28,970 nt of DNA from a virus (IMGVR_UViG_3300020391_000015:1-28970); one strand, 5' to 3'; numbered from the stretch's first letter, positions 14,615 through 22,779 are shown. A program made the numbers and translations. The notes: generated by a model not told the origin, from the sequence alone.

Positions 14615-15751
14615 CTATGTTGCTAATCCATTCATACTTAGTATCGCAATCAAGCCGGGCACATTTTTTCTGACATAAACACCAGAAAAAAGTGTCTCGC
14701 ATCGACCGCCGACATAAGCGATTGCCGACTCGATATTCTTGCTAACTCTTGGGTCAGCTACCATCTCTTCTGACACAACCAGCACCAACGAACCTGCTGC
14801 GGCCTTGCCCTTGGGTGGAGGACAAGCAGAACGATTCATGCAGTTGTGGAGGATCACCGATCCAAGCTTTCCAGTATTTGGATCTTTAATCATAGTTGAG
14901 CCCATGAAGGCACGACCGTCATTGCCCAGACAAGTTTCTAAGTCCTTACTATCAAAAGACTGGATCGGTGAATCCTCATTGGAGAGTTTCAAAACTTGGG
15001 CTAATGACTTTGCAAATTGTGTGTTGGCAACTGGATACATACCCAGCATACCAATTCTACCACGAAGTAATCTTGTTGCTCGTTCGTTATCAAGGATGAT
15101 GTGTGGGTATTTCGACACATCATTCGCAAGAGCGAGAGCATTTCTAGCTATTGTGGGGTTCAGGTTTTCTTGTGCTGTTGGCCAAGATGTAACATATACT
15201 ACTTGTCCAGAAGCTTGAACAGAGCGAAGGTACCGCTCAAACACAGGATGAAGAGCAGTGACACTACTACCGGTCCCACCGCCACCACCAGCAAGGACGA
15301 ATAACCAATCAACTTTCCCCAGTTTGATGCGGAGAGCATCTTCAACAATCGCTCCATTTTGTGTTAATACCTCTTTTCCATATTCTACATTTTTACCAAT
15401 ACCGTCAGCATCGGGAATGAGGACAACATGATCCTCTTCAACATTCTTAGGAATGTCTTTGCCTGTTGTGTTAACAAGCAATGTTTTGTTGAAGCCAAGC
15501 TCAATAAAAGCATTGGCCATTTTGTTTCCACCACCACCAACACCAACAAACCCCACATTAATAGATGATGGGGCTGTGTTTTCGGGCAGTAAATCTTCAT
15601 CAGAGTATTCCATCTGTAGACCAAAGTCTTCTACCATTCCAAAGTCTTCTGCTTCTACCTCTTCGTGATAGTGGTCTTTCTCCTGATTAAAGGAGGGTGG
15701 TGGCTCTGCGGGAGGCAGAAAATCAAATTCGTTATCGTTATCGTTTGACAT
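14615..15751 (-). CDS. FtsZ/tubulin-family GTPase
   Basis: A 378-residue cytoskeletal GTPase. Residues 1-62 are an acidic, Pro-rich disordered extension. The nucleotide-binding domain follows with INVGFVGVGGGGNKMANAF (64-82), LVNTTGKD (92-99) and the tubulin signature AGGGGGTGSS (154-163). The T7-loop region SFDSKDLETCL (265-275) lines up with FtsZ NxDxxD: both Asp (267 and 270) are kept and the leading Asn is Ser. It is followed by GRAFMGS (279-285), as in FtsZ. The protein ends near residue 378 without an obvious FtsZ C-terminal tail. It would polymerise with GTP in the host cytoplasm. A filament for positioning DNA or heads, as with PhuZ in jumbo phages, is likely but unproven. Confidence 0.9.
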   Translation of the reverse strand: MSNDNDNEFDFLPPAEPPPSFNQEKDHYHEEVEAEDFGMVEDFGLQMEYSDEDLLPENTAPSSINVGFVGVGGGGNKMANAFIELGFNKTLLVNTTGKDIPKNVEEDHVVLIPDADGIGKNVEYGKEVLTQNGAIVEDALRIKLGKVDWLFVLAGGGGGTGSSVTALHPVFERYLRSVQASGQVVYVTSWPTAQENLNPTIARNALALANDVSKYPHIILDNERATRLLRGRIGMLGMYPVANTQFAKSLAQVLKLSNEDSPIQSFDSKDLETCLGNDGRAFMGSTMIKDPNTGKLGSVILHNCMNRSACPPPKGKAAAGSLVLVVSEEMVADPRVSKNIESAIAYVGGRCETLFSGVYVRKNVPGLIAILSMNGLAT

Positions 15752-15762
15752 TGTTTGTTTCC

Positions 15763-16428
15763 TTATTGTTCGTCATCGGGTTCCTTTGCTTTGGTTTTGT
15801 AAATGTCTTTTTTAGATATACCCTGCTTGAATTTAGGAATCATCTTTTGAGCCCTTTTCAGAAGACTAATTAACTCAAAAAAATGCTCATTGGACACCGG
15901 GTCGGGTAAGCCTTCCTTTTGTGAAGTTTCTCTATCTGTTTTGTAGCCTCGCTCACTAAAATCTGCACGGCCAATATCAGGTTCTGGTGCAATATTTGAT
16001 GGATGATTTTGAATTCTGTCAAGACCATCTTTTATAGCTTTTAAATTTTTCATATATTCTTCTTGCCACTGATTAAATAAACCTGCTTTTGGGCGATCAA
16101 GGGATGCACCAATAGAACTGAGGTTCGGCTCATTAATCGATAAATTTTTCAAAAGATTCCTCAATCCTGATATGGCTTGAAGGTCAGCCACGGCACCATC
16201 GCGAGTCTTTTCTATTTGGACACCGCGAGCGGCATCATAATTATTAAGTATTCTAAGGCTTTGTCCAACATTTCTCGCCGCTCGATCGAGGAGGTCGCCT
16301 GTTTGATCAAAAGTATCTCGATAAAGTTTGCGAGCAGCCGGAAACAACTCATCTAGTTGCTGTTCATCAATGACAGCTTCGAGTTCTTCTTTGATAAGTT
16401 TCTTAAGTTCTGATTTTTTGATTTTCAT
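15763..16428 (-). CDS. Leader-bearing helical protein between Mre11-Rad50 fusion and FtsZ-like gene
   Basis: A 221-residue protein starting MKIKKSELKKLIKEELEAV, with I-K-E as the putative protease site. Its start overlaps the stop of the nuclease fusion gene by one base (TAATG). After the leader it has LDELFPAARKLYRDTF and long charged helices, a disordered Pro/Asp/Glu segment (about 150-180) and a basic helical C-terminus (RAQKMIPKFKQGISKKD). There is no membrane segment or enzymatic motif. Like the other leader proteins it may be an internal head protein, but its place in a unit with recombination genes leaves other roles open. Confidence 0.65.
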   Translation of the reverse strand: MKIKKSELKKLIKEELEAVIDEQQLDELFPAARKLYRDTFDQTGDLLDRAARNVGQSLRILNNYDAARGVQIEKTRDGAVADLQAISGLRNLLKNLSINEPNLSSIGASLDRPKAGLFNQWQEEYMKNLKAIKDGLDRIQNHPSNIAPEPDIGRADFSERGYKTDRETSQKEGLPDPVSNEHFFELISLLKRAQKMIPKFKQGISKKDIYKTKAKEPDDEQ

Positions 16429-19400
16429 TATTGGTTAACCCTTGCATATCCTGCTTTCTTTTCAATCACGATTTGCATATCAACACAATCTTTGAGCGAA
16501 TCAAGGTGCGAGATCAACAAAACATTCTTGAAATATACCTTAATTAGTTCCAAAATCTGAATAAAACCCGACATATTGTCTTCGTCAAGTGCTGTACCCG
16601 GTTCATCAAGAATAAATAAGTCTGACTTTGGCAGTGATGAAACTCCCAACAATGCTAGACGGATAGCCATAGCAGACAGTGATTTCTCTGCACCTGATGC
16701 CATCTCTATCGGTCGCTCTTCATACTTTGGATGCTTGATATTGATGTCAAACTTATTACCTGCAGCTTCAAAGAATACTTCAAAGTCAACAATATTAGCA
16801 AGCACCTTCGCAATCTCTTCGTTGATTACTGGTATCTTCTTCTTAATGACATCGTAAGCGATACCATTCGGGTGCATACAAATCATAAACAAATGATATG
16901 CAGCGAACTCTGTCTGTAAATCTTGGTACTCCTGCTTTTGTTCTTTAATAGTCTCAATCTTTTGTTCGTATGAACCAACAGATTTGACAAGCTCAAGTGT
17001 GACAGCATCACAGGTATCAATCTTCTTTTGTGTTTGTTCAATCTTATAATGACACTTGTTAAGCTGAATAACTAAGGCTTCAAGGTTTTCAATTGCTTCT
17101 TTGTTTTCTTCATATTCATCCCGCTTGGCACACAGTTCTTTCAGTTTATCTTCCAAAAACAAAATGGAGTTTTTATTTCTTTCAATTTCAAGATTCAGAT
17201 CAGCGATTTCAGATGAAACTGTATGCTTGTTAGACTCAATCTTATTATACCGTTCAAATTGTATTTCAACATCTGTAGGGTTTAGTCCCTTGATTTCATC
17301 GGTAATTATATTAATAGTCTGTAGTGTATCTGATTGTTGTGACTCTACATCGGCTTTTCTACTAACTGCCGCTTGTGCCTCTTTAACAAACTCGTTACTA
17401 GAGCAATATTTACAATCGGGATCATATTCATGATCGTGTAGCAAATTTTCTTTCTTTAGAATATGATTGTGCTCTTCAAGTAATTTATCAAGATTATCCT
17501 CTTGTATTTTTAGCTGTTCTTTGTATTGATTAATCTGTCGTCGCTGCGTTTCAAACTTATGCAAATCAAACTCATCGAGAAAACTTACAATTTTCTCATA
17601 CACACCTTGCTTTGTTTTTAAGGTACTGGCAAATTTATCGTTCTCAATATTATGCTTAGTTATCAGATTTTCTTTTAATCTGATTTCCTTATTGACTGCT
17701 GCAATATCAATAATTTCTGCCGGTATAGAATCAATCTTAGACTCAATCTCATTTTTAACATCAGTTAATTCTAAGACTGCTTCTTTTAGGGCAGTACAAA
17801 TTGACTTGTGTTCGCTCATTTGTTGTCTAGCATCTATGAGTGACGCATTCACAGCATCTAATTCATCATCATAGTTTTTACTTTCCAGTCTCTTTAGTGC
17901 ACCCTTAAGGTCAACTGAGTCTTCTTTCGCTAGCTTAAACTTGCGATCAAACAATTCAAGATCGAGAAACTTCGCGATGATTTCCTTACGACGGGTTGAT
18001 CCCTCATCAATGAATGCTAGTGCGCCATGTTGTGATGATAGGGATGATACTGCAAAGTCGTCAAGTGTGCCAAACTGTTTTCGTATATTGGCATCTGTTA
18101 AGGTTCTAGTGAGACCATTTAAAGATGTGGTTTCATCCGTTACTGGATCATACACTTCAAAGTTTAACTCAGTCTTGGCTTCTAGTGTTTCTTCGCCTTT
18201 CAGTCTCTTAATATACTTCTTGGCTTTTCGTTCAACTGTATAAACCAAATCATTAATCTGTATTGTAACCTTTCCACGACAATCTTCTTTATTCTGATTG
18301 ATTACATTTAAGTTCTTTCGTTCGTTCTTGGATGTTGTATTGAATAGTGTCCACAGGATACCATCAATGATGCTGCTTTTACCAGAAAAGTTTTTACCAA
18401 AGATACCAATAATACCACTTAGCTCTTCAAAGCTAACATTATTACCATCCCCGTAATTAAACAAATTGTCAAACTCAAAGTCAACAAGTTTCCAGTTAAT
18501 ATTTCTCGATACATCTTCATTGTCCTCAACAATTTTATTATACTTCTTATTTAGTTCGTAAACTTTCTCAAGTGTGTTTTCTGCTACTTCATAGTCGACT
18601 AAATATTCGTCGATAAGTTCTTCTTGTACTTTTATATCTCTAAGGTTTTCCGTTTGCAGGCCATCTGTTATTCCCTCTACAGAGCCCCTTTCACCTGAAG
18701 CTCTGTTAAGAAAAGATATGCATTCAGGCTTAAATCTATGTTTGGCGATATCAACCGCTCTTTTCATAGAATCTAGCGGAAGATTGTTATTGCTAACGAG
18801 CCGCAAACGAGCACCAAGCGGAATAGAAATATTCTTTGGCATTCGTCCCTTGCGAGTAAGCTCGATAGTAATAAATGGCTTCGGGTTAGTAAGAGAGACA
18901 TGCCTTGTTGCCCAAGCATTTTTATCTTGGATATCCCAAATGAGATAACCCTTATCATTTGACTCTCCGTGATTTTGTTGAACAAGTGAGCCCGGATACC
19001 TAGCTCTCCCTTGATTATCTACTTTTTGATTTGTCTTGTGGATATCTCCAAGAAGAGCATAATCATATTTTTCTAATTCGTCAAGTGAAATATCTCCATG
19101 AGTCATCATCCAGCCACTGTCGGTTACAGAACCAACAACAGAACCATGGTACAACGCAATATTAACTCGATCATCCGGCAGTTCTTTTTGCCAATTCTCT
19201 GGGTCCACTATTGATAGAACGTGCAAGTCAATACCGGGTGCAACCTCGACCACTGATGCATACTTATGAAAGTGTATATTAGGATGTTCCAAGTAATCCA
19301 CAATAGGCGATATCGCATCAAGCCTACCACTGTTCTTCAGGTTCATATCATGATTACCCAGAATCATATGATAGGGTGCAATATCAGCTAAGCCAACAAA

Positions 19401-19595
19401 CAATTCACTCATCATTCTAATTGCTTCAGGACTTAAATCAAGCTTTGTATGAAACGTATCACCGGTGTTAACGATAATATCAGGTTTTTCTTCTCTCAGC
19501 TTTTCATAAAGCTGCTCAAACACGGCTCGATATTCTTTGTGATATTTAAGTTTTCGCACATGAATATCAGAGACGTGTGCTATTTTAATGCTCAC
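16428..19595 (-). CDS. Fused Mre11-Rad50 (SbcD-SbcC; T4 gp47-gp46) recombination nuclease
   Basis: A 1055-residue protein joining two normally separate subunits. The N-terminal phosphoesterase has HVSDIHVR (6-13), NTGDTFH (43-49), GNHD (80-83), LYHG (148-151) and GDIH (183-186). The Rad50 part has Walker A GKNFSGKSS (400-408), long coiled coils, zinc hook CKYC (728-731), signature ASGAEKSLS (966-974) and Walker B FILDEP (994-999). The complex resects DNA ends for recombination-dependent replication. GTG 19593-19595 with AGGAG upstream starts MSIKIAHVSD; a longer TTG start is less likely. The ribosome site overlaps the stop of a 31-codon gene. All key motifs are intact, so this is a true fusion rather than a broken pair. 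Confidence 0.93.
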   Translation of the reverse strand: MSIKIAHVSDIHVRKLKYHKEYRAVFEQLYEKLREEKPDIIVNTGDTFHTKLDLSPEAIRMMSELFVGLADIAPYHMILGNHDMNLKNSGRLDAISPIVDYLEHPNIHFHKYASVVEVAPGIDLHVLSIVDPENWQKELPDDRVNIALYHGSVVGSVTDSGWMMTHGDISLDELEKYDYALLGDIHKTNQKVDNQGRARYPGSLVQQNHGESNDKGYLIWDIQDKNAWATRHVSLTNPKPFITIELTRKGRMPKNISIPLGARLRLVSNNNLPLDSMKRAVDIAKHRFKPECISFLNRASGERGSVEGITDGLQTENLRDIKVQEELIDEYLVDYEVAENTLEKVYELNKKYNKIVEDNEDVSRNINWKLVDFEFDNLFNYGDGNNVSFEELSGIIGIFGKNFSGKSSIIDGILWTLFNTTSKNERKNLNVINQNKEDCRGKVTIQINDLVYTVERKAKKYIKRLKGEETLEAKTELNFEVYDPVTDETTSLNGLTRTLTDANIRKQFGTLDDFAVSSLSSQHGALAFIDEGSTRRKEIIAKFLDLELFDRKFKLAKEDSVDLKGALKRLESKNYDDELDAVNASLIDARQQMSEHKSICTALKEAVLELTDVKNEIESKIDSIPAEIIDIAAVNKEIRLKENLITKHNIENDKFASTLKTKQGVYEKIVSFLDEFDLHKFETQRRQINQYKEQLKIQEDNLDKLLEEHNHILKKENLLHDHEYDPDCKYCSSNEFVKEAQAAVSRKADVESQQSDTLQTINIITDEIKGLNPTDVEIQFERYNKIESNKHTVSSEIADLNLEIERNKNSILFLEDKLKELCAKRDEYEENKEAIENLEALVIQLNKCHYKIEQTQKKIDTCDAVTLELVKSVGSYEQKIETIKEQKQEYQDLQTEFAAYHLFMICMHPNGIAYDVIKKKIPVINEEIAKVLANIVDFEVFFEAAGNKFDINIKHPKYEERPIEMASGAEKSLSAMAIRLALLGVSSLPKSDLFILDEPGTALDEDNMSGFIQILELIKVYFKNVLLISHLDSLKDCVDMQIVIEKKAGYARVNQ

Positions 19596-19603
19596 AAACT
19601 CTC

Positions 19604-19699
19604 CTAGTTTAACATCATCCAAGCGAGGGCACTAAAACCATACCAAGAAGTGTAAATAATGATTGCTTTTACAAGTGTATCGATAATAAAGTTTCTCAT
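19604..19699 (-). CDS. 31-residue hydrophobic microprotein at head of operon
   Basis: A short open frame starting at ATG 19697-19699, six bases after an AAGAGGG site and about 20 bases after the -10 of a strong promoter. It reads MRNFIIDTLVKAIIIYTSWY, then GFSALAWMMLN. This is one hydrophobic, aromatic-ended segment with a basic N-terminus, fitting a single membrane helix. Its stop codon overlaps the ribosome site of the nuclease fusion gene, so it could be a coupling leader peptide, a true small membrane protein, or both. No homologue is recognised. The signals before it are better than for many annotated genes. Confidence 0.55.
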   Translation of the reverse strand: MRNFIIDTLVKAIIIYTSWYGFSALAWMMLN

Positions 19700-19718
19700 A
19701 TATGCCCTCTTATATAAT

Positions 19719-19747
19719 ACTATATCATCACACAGTATGGCTGTCAA
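19719..19747 (-). promoter_or_regulatory. Sigma70-type promoter TTGACA-N17-TATAGT
   Basis: On the minus strand TTGACA (19742-19747) and TATAGT (19719-19724) are separated by exactly 17 bases. They lie in the gap before the 31-residue gene and the nuclease fusion. The match to the bacterial housekeeping consensus is nearly perfect. A second copy with identical hexamers and spacing precedes uvsE. Confidence 0.8.
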
Positions 19748-19752
19748 GTAAT

Positions 19753-20700
19753 TTATCGCCTTCTTTGTTGATTTCGTCGTTGTAATTTGGCAATGTTCCT
19801 GTCACCGCGATCAGCAGTTCTTTGAACTAAATCACTGTCTACTTGTGTGTCAGGGTCTGGAGTCACTGTCATGACTTCATCAGGTTTTTCTGCCGCGGCG
19901 GCACGACCCTCGGGACTTCTTCGCTGCATCTTGTCAAGGTAACCTTGAATTAGGGCCGAAAAGTCGGGTGTTAATAATTTACCCGGGCCGTTGGGCCCAT
20001 CGACAGTTATAAACTTTCCGGGTCCGAAGTGAGCAAACATATTGATATTGGTAGGCTTTAAAATTTGTTTTAGACCTGATGGTGATTGCTGTTGATATCT
20101 TTCTCGCTTGCCGTCAATACCCTCCGAACCGGTTGTATAATCGGTATAAGTGGGATTTTTATTAACAATCTTTGAATATGGTACATAGTAATATAAATTA
20201 CCCATTCGATCAGTTATCGGTCCGTTCTTTGTTTTTAACAAAGTTATATCACTAGAAAAATCACCTATAAATTTGTCCACGACTTTTCTTCTTTCTGCAT
20301 CTGGTAAATCTTTACCCATTTCAGCAGTTCCCCTGTCCATTGCTGCTTGTACACGGTCTTGTAATTCCTTGTCTTTTAAAACTTGAATATATTCTCTTGT
20401 ATCAGAAGCATTCTGCATCTGTTGTGCCACCGCCGGTTTGATACCCACACCGTCTAGAACTTGTAGGTCATTGGCAGCTTCAAGACCAAAAGCACCAAGA
20501 GCGATGGCCGCAATCAAATACTTACTACCACCGGCCGCATCTCTTATGGCACCAAGAACAGTTTTTTCTAATAATATTGTCTGTTCTTCTGTCAGGCCAA
20601 GTTGCATTTCTGCTATAACTTCGGTAATTGTTTGCTTCACAATCCGAAGTTCTACTTCTTCACGAATAATTTGTTTTAGTCTAGTTTCAGTAATTAACAT
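19753..20700 (-). CDS. Leader-bearing putative membrane/virion protein
   Basis: A 315-residue protein starting MLITETRLKQIIREEVELR, a variant of the shared leader with I-R-E. Residues 45-75 include an Ala/Gly-rich hydrophobic segment (YLIAAIALGAFGLEAA, 61-76). The middle is charged and probably globular, with YYYVPYSKIVNKNPTYTDYTT (about 169-189). The C-terminus is very basic (NIAKLQRRNQQRRR). It follows the primase gene after two bases and ends at the second promoter. Leader, hydrophobic segment and basic DNA-binding-like tail would suit an internal head protein or ejection protein. Co-transcription with primase is unexpected for a structural protein. Confidence 0.62.
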   Translation of the reverse strand: MLITETRLKQIIREEVELRIVKQTITEVIAEMQLGLTEEQTILLEKTVLGAIRDAAGGSKYLIAAIALGAFGLEAANDLQVLDGVGIKPAVAQQMQNASDTREYIQVLKDKELQDRVQAAMDRGTAEMGKDLPDAERRKVVDKFIGDFSSDITLLKTKNGPITDRMGNLYYYVPYSKIVNKNPTYTDYTTGSEGIDGKRERYQQQSPSGLKQILKPTNINMFAHFGPGKFITVDGPNGPGKLLTPDFSALIQGYLDKMQRRSPEGRAAAAEKPDEVMTVTPDPDTQVDSDLVQRTADRGDRNIAKLQRRNQQRRR

Positions 20701-20702
20701 TA

Positions 20703-21641
20703 TTAAACTGCCGAGAGTAAATCTAGCAGTAAATAGTTATCAGTATCAATAAAAGATGCATTCTTTTTTCTTTGGTCAAATACAGATTTAGGCATTGCTC
20801 CAACATCTTCGTATCCTGACACATCTATTTTATACAATTCAATATCATATTCCAAAAGCATTTTAATAATCCGCCTTTCTTTTGTAGCGGCATCGGGGTC
20901 GAGTGCGATATAGATTGGTGTGTCGTTCCGTACAATCTTTCGTAATAAGTTGGACCCTGACCGTAGGGTTGAACCCAATATAGGAACAGCATTTCCGGCG
21001 ACCAGTGCATCAAATACTCCTTCGACCAATACTAGGTCTTTATTCCAGTCGATATATAGTTCATTAAAGGTTATATCTTTAGAGGCTCTTGGATTTTTAT
21101 ACTTGTAAGAGTCTCCATTATAAGAACGAGCAATAAAATAATTTATATCACCATCATCATCAAAAGATGGAATGACAATTCGGTTACGATATTCGCCGCT
21201 AAAGCAATAGCCAATCTTCCATTTAAGAATATCAGTCTTAGTTATGCCGCGTTTCATCAGATAGTTGTAAGCGTATACCGCAGTTGCTGGCAGTTTATCG
21301 GCTGCAAGACTTAAAAATTCATCAGGTAGTTCTAGCTTTTGAAGGACTTTCTCAGACTTTTCCTCCATAAAGAGGTCATTAAATCTCTCCAAATCCTGAC
21401 GCCCGAATATTTGGTCCCACGCAGCAAGTTGGTTATAGTTGCCAAACCGACGCACAACACGCCTAATGTTGCGGCCGCGATAATCACAAATCCAACATTT
21501 ATAAACATTCTTATCAACATTAACAGAAAACTTACGTTTGTGATGATGACAGACCGGACAAGTGAATAACATTTCTGAGCCCTTGTCGTGGCAGTTACCC
21601 AAGACTCCTTGCAATATTTTCTTAGCTTGTGCATTTTTCAT
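20703..21641 (-). CDS. DnaG-type DNA primase
   Basis: A 312-residue primase. The N-terminal zinc ribbon has CPVC (28-31) and CWIC (49-52). A basic core follows (YRNRIVIPSFDDDGDINYF, 151-169). The Toprim domain shows VEGVFDAL (206-213) with the catalytic Glu and ALDPDAA (246-252) with the Asp pair. It makes RNA primers for lagging-strand synthesis and would need a helicase not found in this window. It is shorter than bacterial DnaG and lacks a fused helicase, similar in scale to T4 gp61. Its ATG overlaps the stop of the 70-residue upstream gene (ATGA), so translation is coupled. Confidence 0.9.
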   Translation of the reverse strand: MKNAQAKKILQGVLGNCHDKGSEMLFTCPVCHHHKRKFSVNVDKNVYKCWICDYRGRNIRRVVRRFGNYNQLAAWDQIFGRQDLERFNDLFMEEKSEKVLQKLELPDEFLSLAADKLPATAVYAYNYLMKRGITKTDILKWKIGYCFSGEYRNRIVIPSFDDDGDINYFIARSYNGDSYKYKNPRASKDITFNELYIDWNKDLVLVEGVFDALVAGNAVPILGSTLRSGSNLLRKIVRNDTPIYIALDPDAATKERRIIKMLLEYDIELYKIDVSGYEDVGAMPKSVFDQRKKNASFIDTDNYLLLDLLSAV

Positions 21642-21850
21642 TCATCACCTATTATGGTATAAAAGCCATCTCTTATTGGTATAGGCCCAAAGCTACTCTG
21701 CTTAAAAAAGAAAGCATGAATTGTATCGCTATCAGGCTCAATACTCACTACTATACCACAATCTTCCATTTCAGTAAACTTGAAATTAATTTGCTTAGCT
21801 GGTGGGACAGCAGTATACCAACTTCTTTTTATTAAATCACCAACTTTCAC
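21638..21850 (-). CDS. Small SH3-like hypothetical protein
   Basis: About 70 residues starting VKVGDLIKRSWYTAVPP at GTG 21848-21850, in a GTGA overlap with uvsE; an alternative GTG at 21865 adds five residues. The pattern K-x-GD-[LI], GIVVSIE and a Phe-rich strand resembles small beta-barrel proteins common in phages. A related gene lies at 22838-23074 on the other side of uvsE. No active site is visible. It sits between two DNA-metabolism genes and may be an accessory factor. The function is unknown. Confidence 0.6.
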   Translation of the reverse strand: MKVGDLIKRSWYTAVPPAKQINFKFTEMEDCGIVVSIEPDSDTIHAFFFKQSSFGPIPIRDGFYTIIGDE

Positions 21851-22779
21851 TTTGCGGCTAGGCACTTCTGATTCTCGCGGTATCGTAGTAGCGCTAGCTC
21901 CTTGTGTTTAGCTTCGATCATAATATCAAACTCGTTGCCATAATCATCAAGAGTATTGTACACAAGATCTGAGTGCGCTTGTGGTTTAATTTTTGGATTG
22001 TTGTGTTCAAGCGAGCGAGACTCTGCATAATGTACAACAGGCTTAATATCACCCCACGTAGATAGTGCTAGCTCAAGTGCCTCTTGTTCTGTTTGTCCAC
22101 CGGGATGCAGCATGTGATGATGATAATCAAACACAATTGGAATACCAATACGCTTATATACTCCCTCATACAGTTCTAATGTAGAATACAATGAAGTCTT
22201 ATCATCATTCTCGACTGTCAAGCGTGAGCGTACGTTGTCGGGTAGCCGCTCAAAATTGCGACAAAAGTTATCGAGGGCAAAAGGCTTATCACCGTAGGCT
22301 GCACCAACGTGAATATTAAGCTTAGCATATGGTGTGCGGGGCAAGCCCATAAGATCAAACAAATCACCGTGTACAGATAAATCAGTCTTAGTCAATTCAA
22401 ACACCCTCTCCTTGGGTGATGCTAGCTTGTTAAACGGCCCCGGATGGGCTGTAAGCCGCATTCCGTGCTTGCGGGCAAAGTTACCTGCCTTAAGTGCCGC
22501 GGCGTGTATAGCGCCAAAATTAGGCAGTTCTGTGAGATCATATTCAGATGCCCACGGAATAATGTCGGAGGAAAGACGATAAAAGTAAATATCGTGCTCT
22601 AAATTCCATTCAAGAATAGTATATAAGTCACGTAAATTCTGTAGTGCAAGTTCTGCAGCATATTCAATTCCACGCTCATCAAACGTGCGCTTAATCATAC
22701 TGCGATTAGTAGTAATACGCTGCGACTTTGGCAGCGAAGAAAAACCCATATTGATACAGGCATAGCCCAAATGATTCAT
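21847..22779 (-). CDS. uvsE: UV-damage endonuclease (UVDE/UvsE family)
   Basis: A 310-residue TIM-barrel repair enzyme that nicks DNA 5' of UV photoproducts. Family motifs appear in order: LGYACIN (4-10), RLSSDIIPW (68-76), HPGPF (112-116), NIHVG (155-159), GDKP (163-166), VENDD (189-193), FDYHHH (217-222), VVHYAES (248-254), AHSDL (268-272) and MIEAKHKELALL (287-298). These include the His, Glu and Asp ligands of the metal cluster. ATG 22777-22779 with GGAGG upstream is preferred to GTG 22791. The gene is the first after the 22.8 kb promoter. T4 uses a different enzyme (DenV), so this is an alternative repair strategy for a sunlit environment. Confidence 0.93.
   Translation of the reverse strand: MNHLGYACINMGFSSLPKSQRITTNRSMIKRTFDERGIEYAAELALQNLRDLYTILEWNLEHDIYFYRLSSDIIPWASEYDLTELPNFGAIHAAALKAGNFARKHGMRLTAHPGPFNKLASPKERVFELTKTDLSVHGDLFDLMGLPRTPYAKLNIHVGAAYGDKPFALDNFCRNFERLPDNVRSRLTVENDDKTSLYSTLELYEGVYKRIGIPIVFDYHHHMLHPGGQTEQEALELALSTWGDIKPVVHYAESRSLEHNNPKIKPQAHSDLVYNTLDDYGNEFDIMIEAKHKELALLRYRENQKCLAAK

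Noticed and set aside
14739-15218. 159-residue plus-strand frame opposite the FtsZ-like gene
   Set aside because: It fully overlaps a gene with clear tubulin-family motifs and has no recognisable domain of its own.
19600-19752. Possible tRNA or other RNA gene in the largest gap
   Set aside because: No cloverleaf or conserved tRNA boxes seen; the gap is explained by a promoter and a 31-codon open frame.
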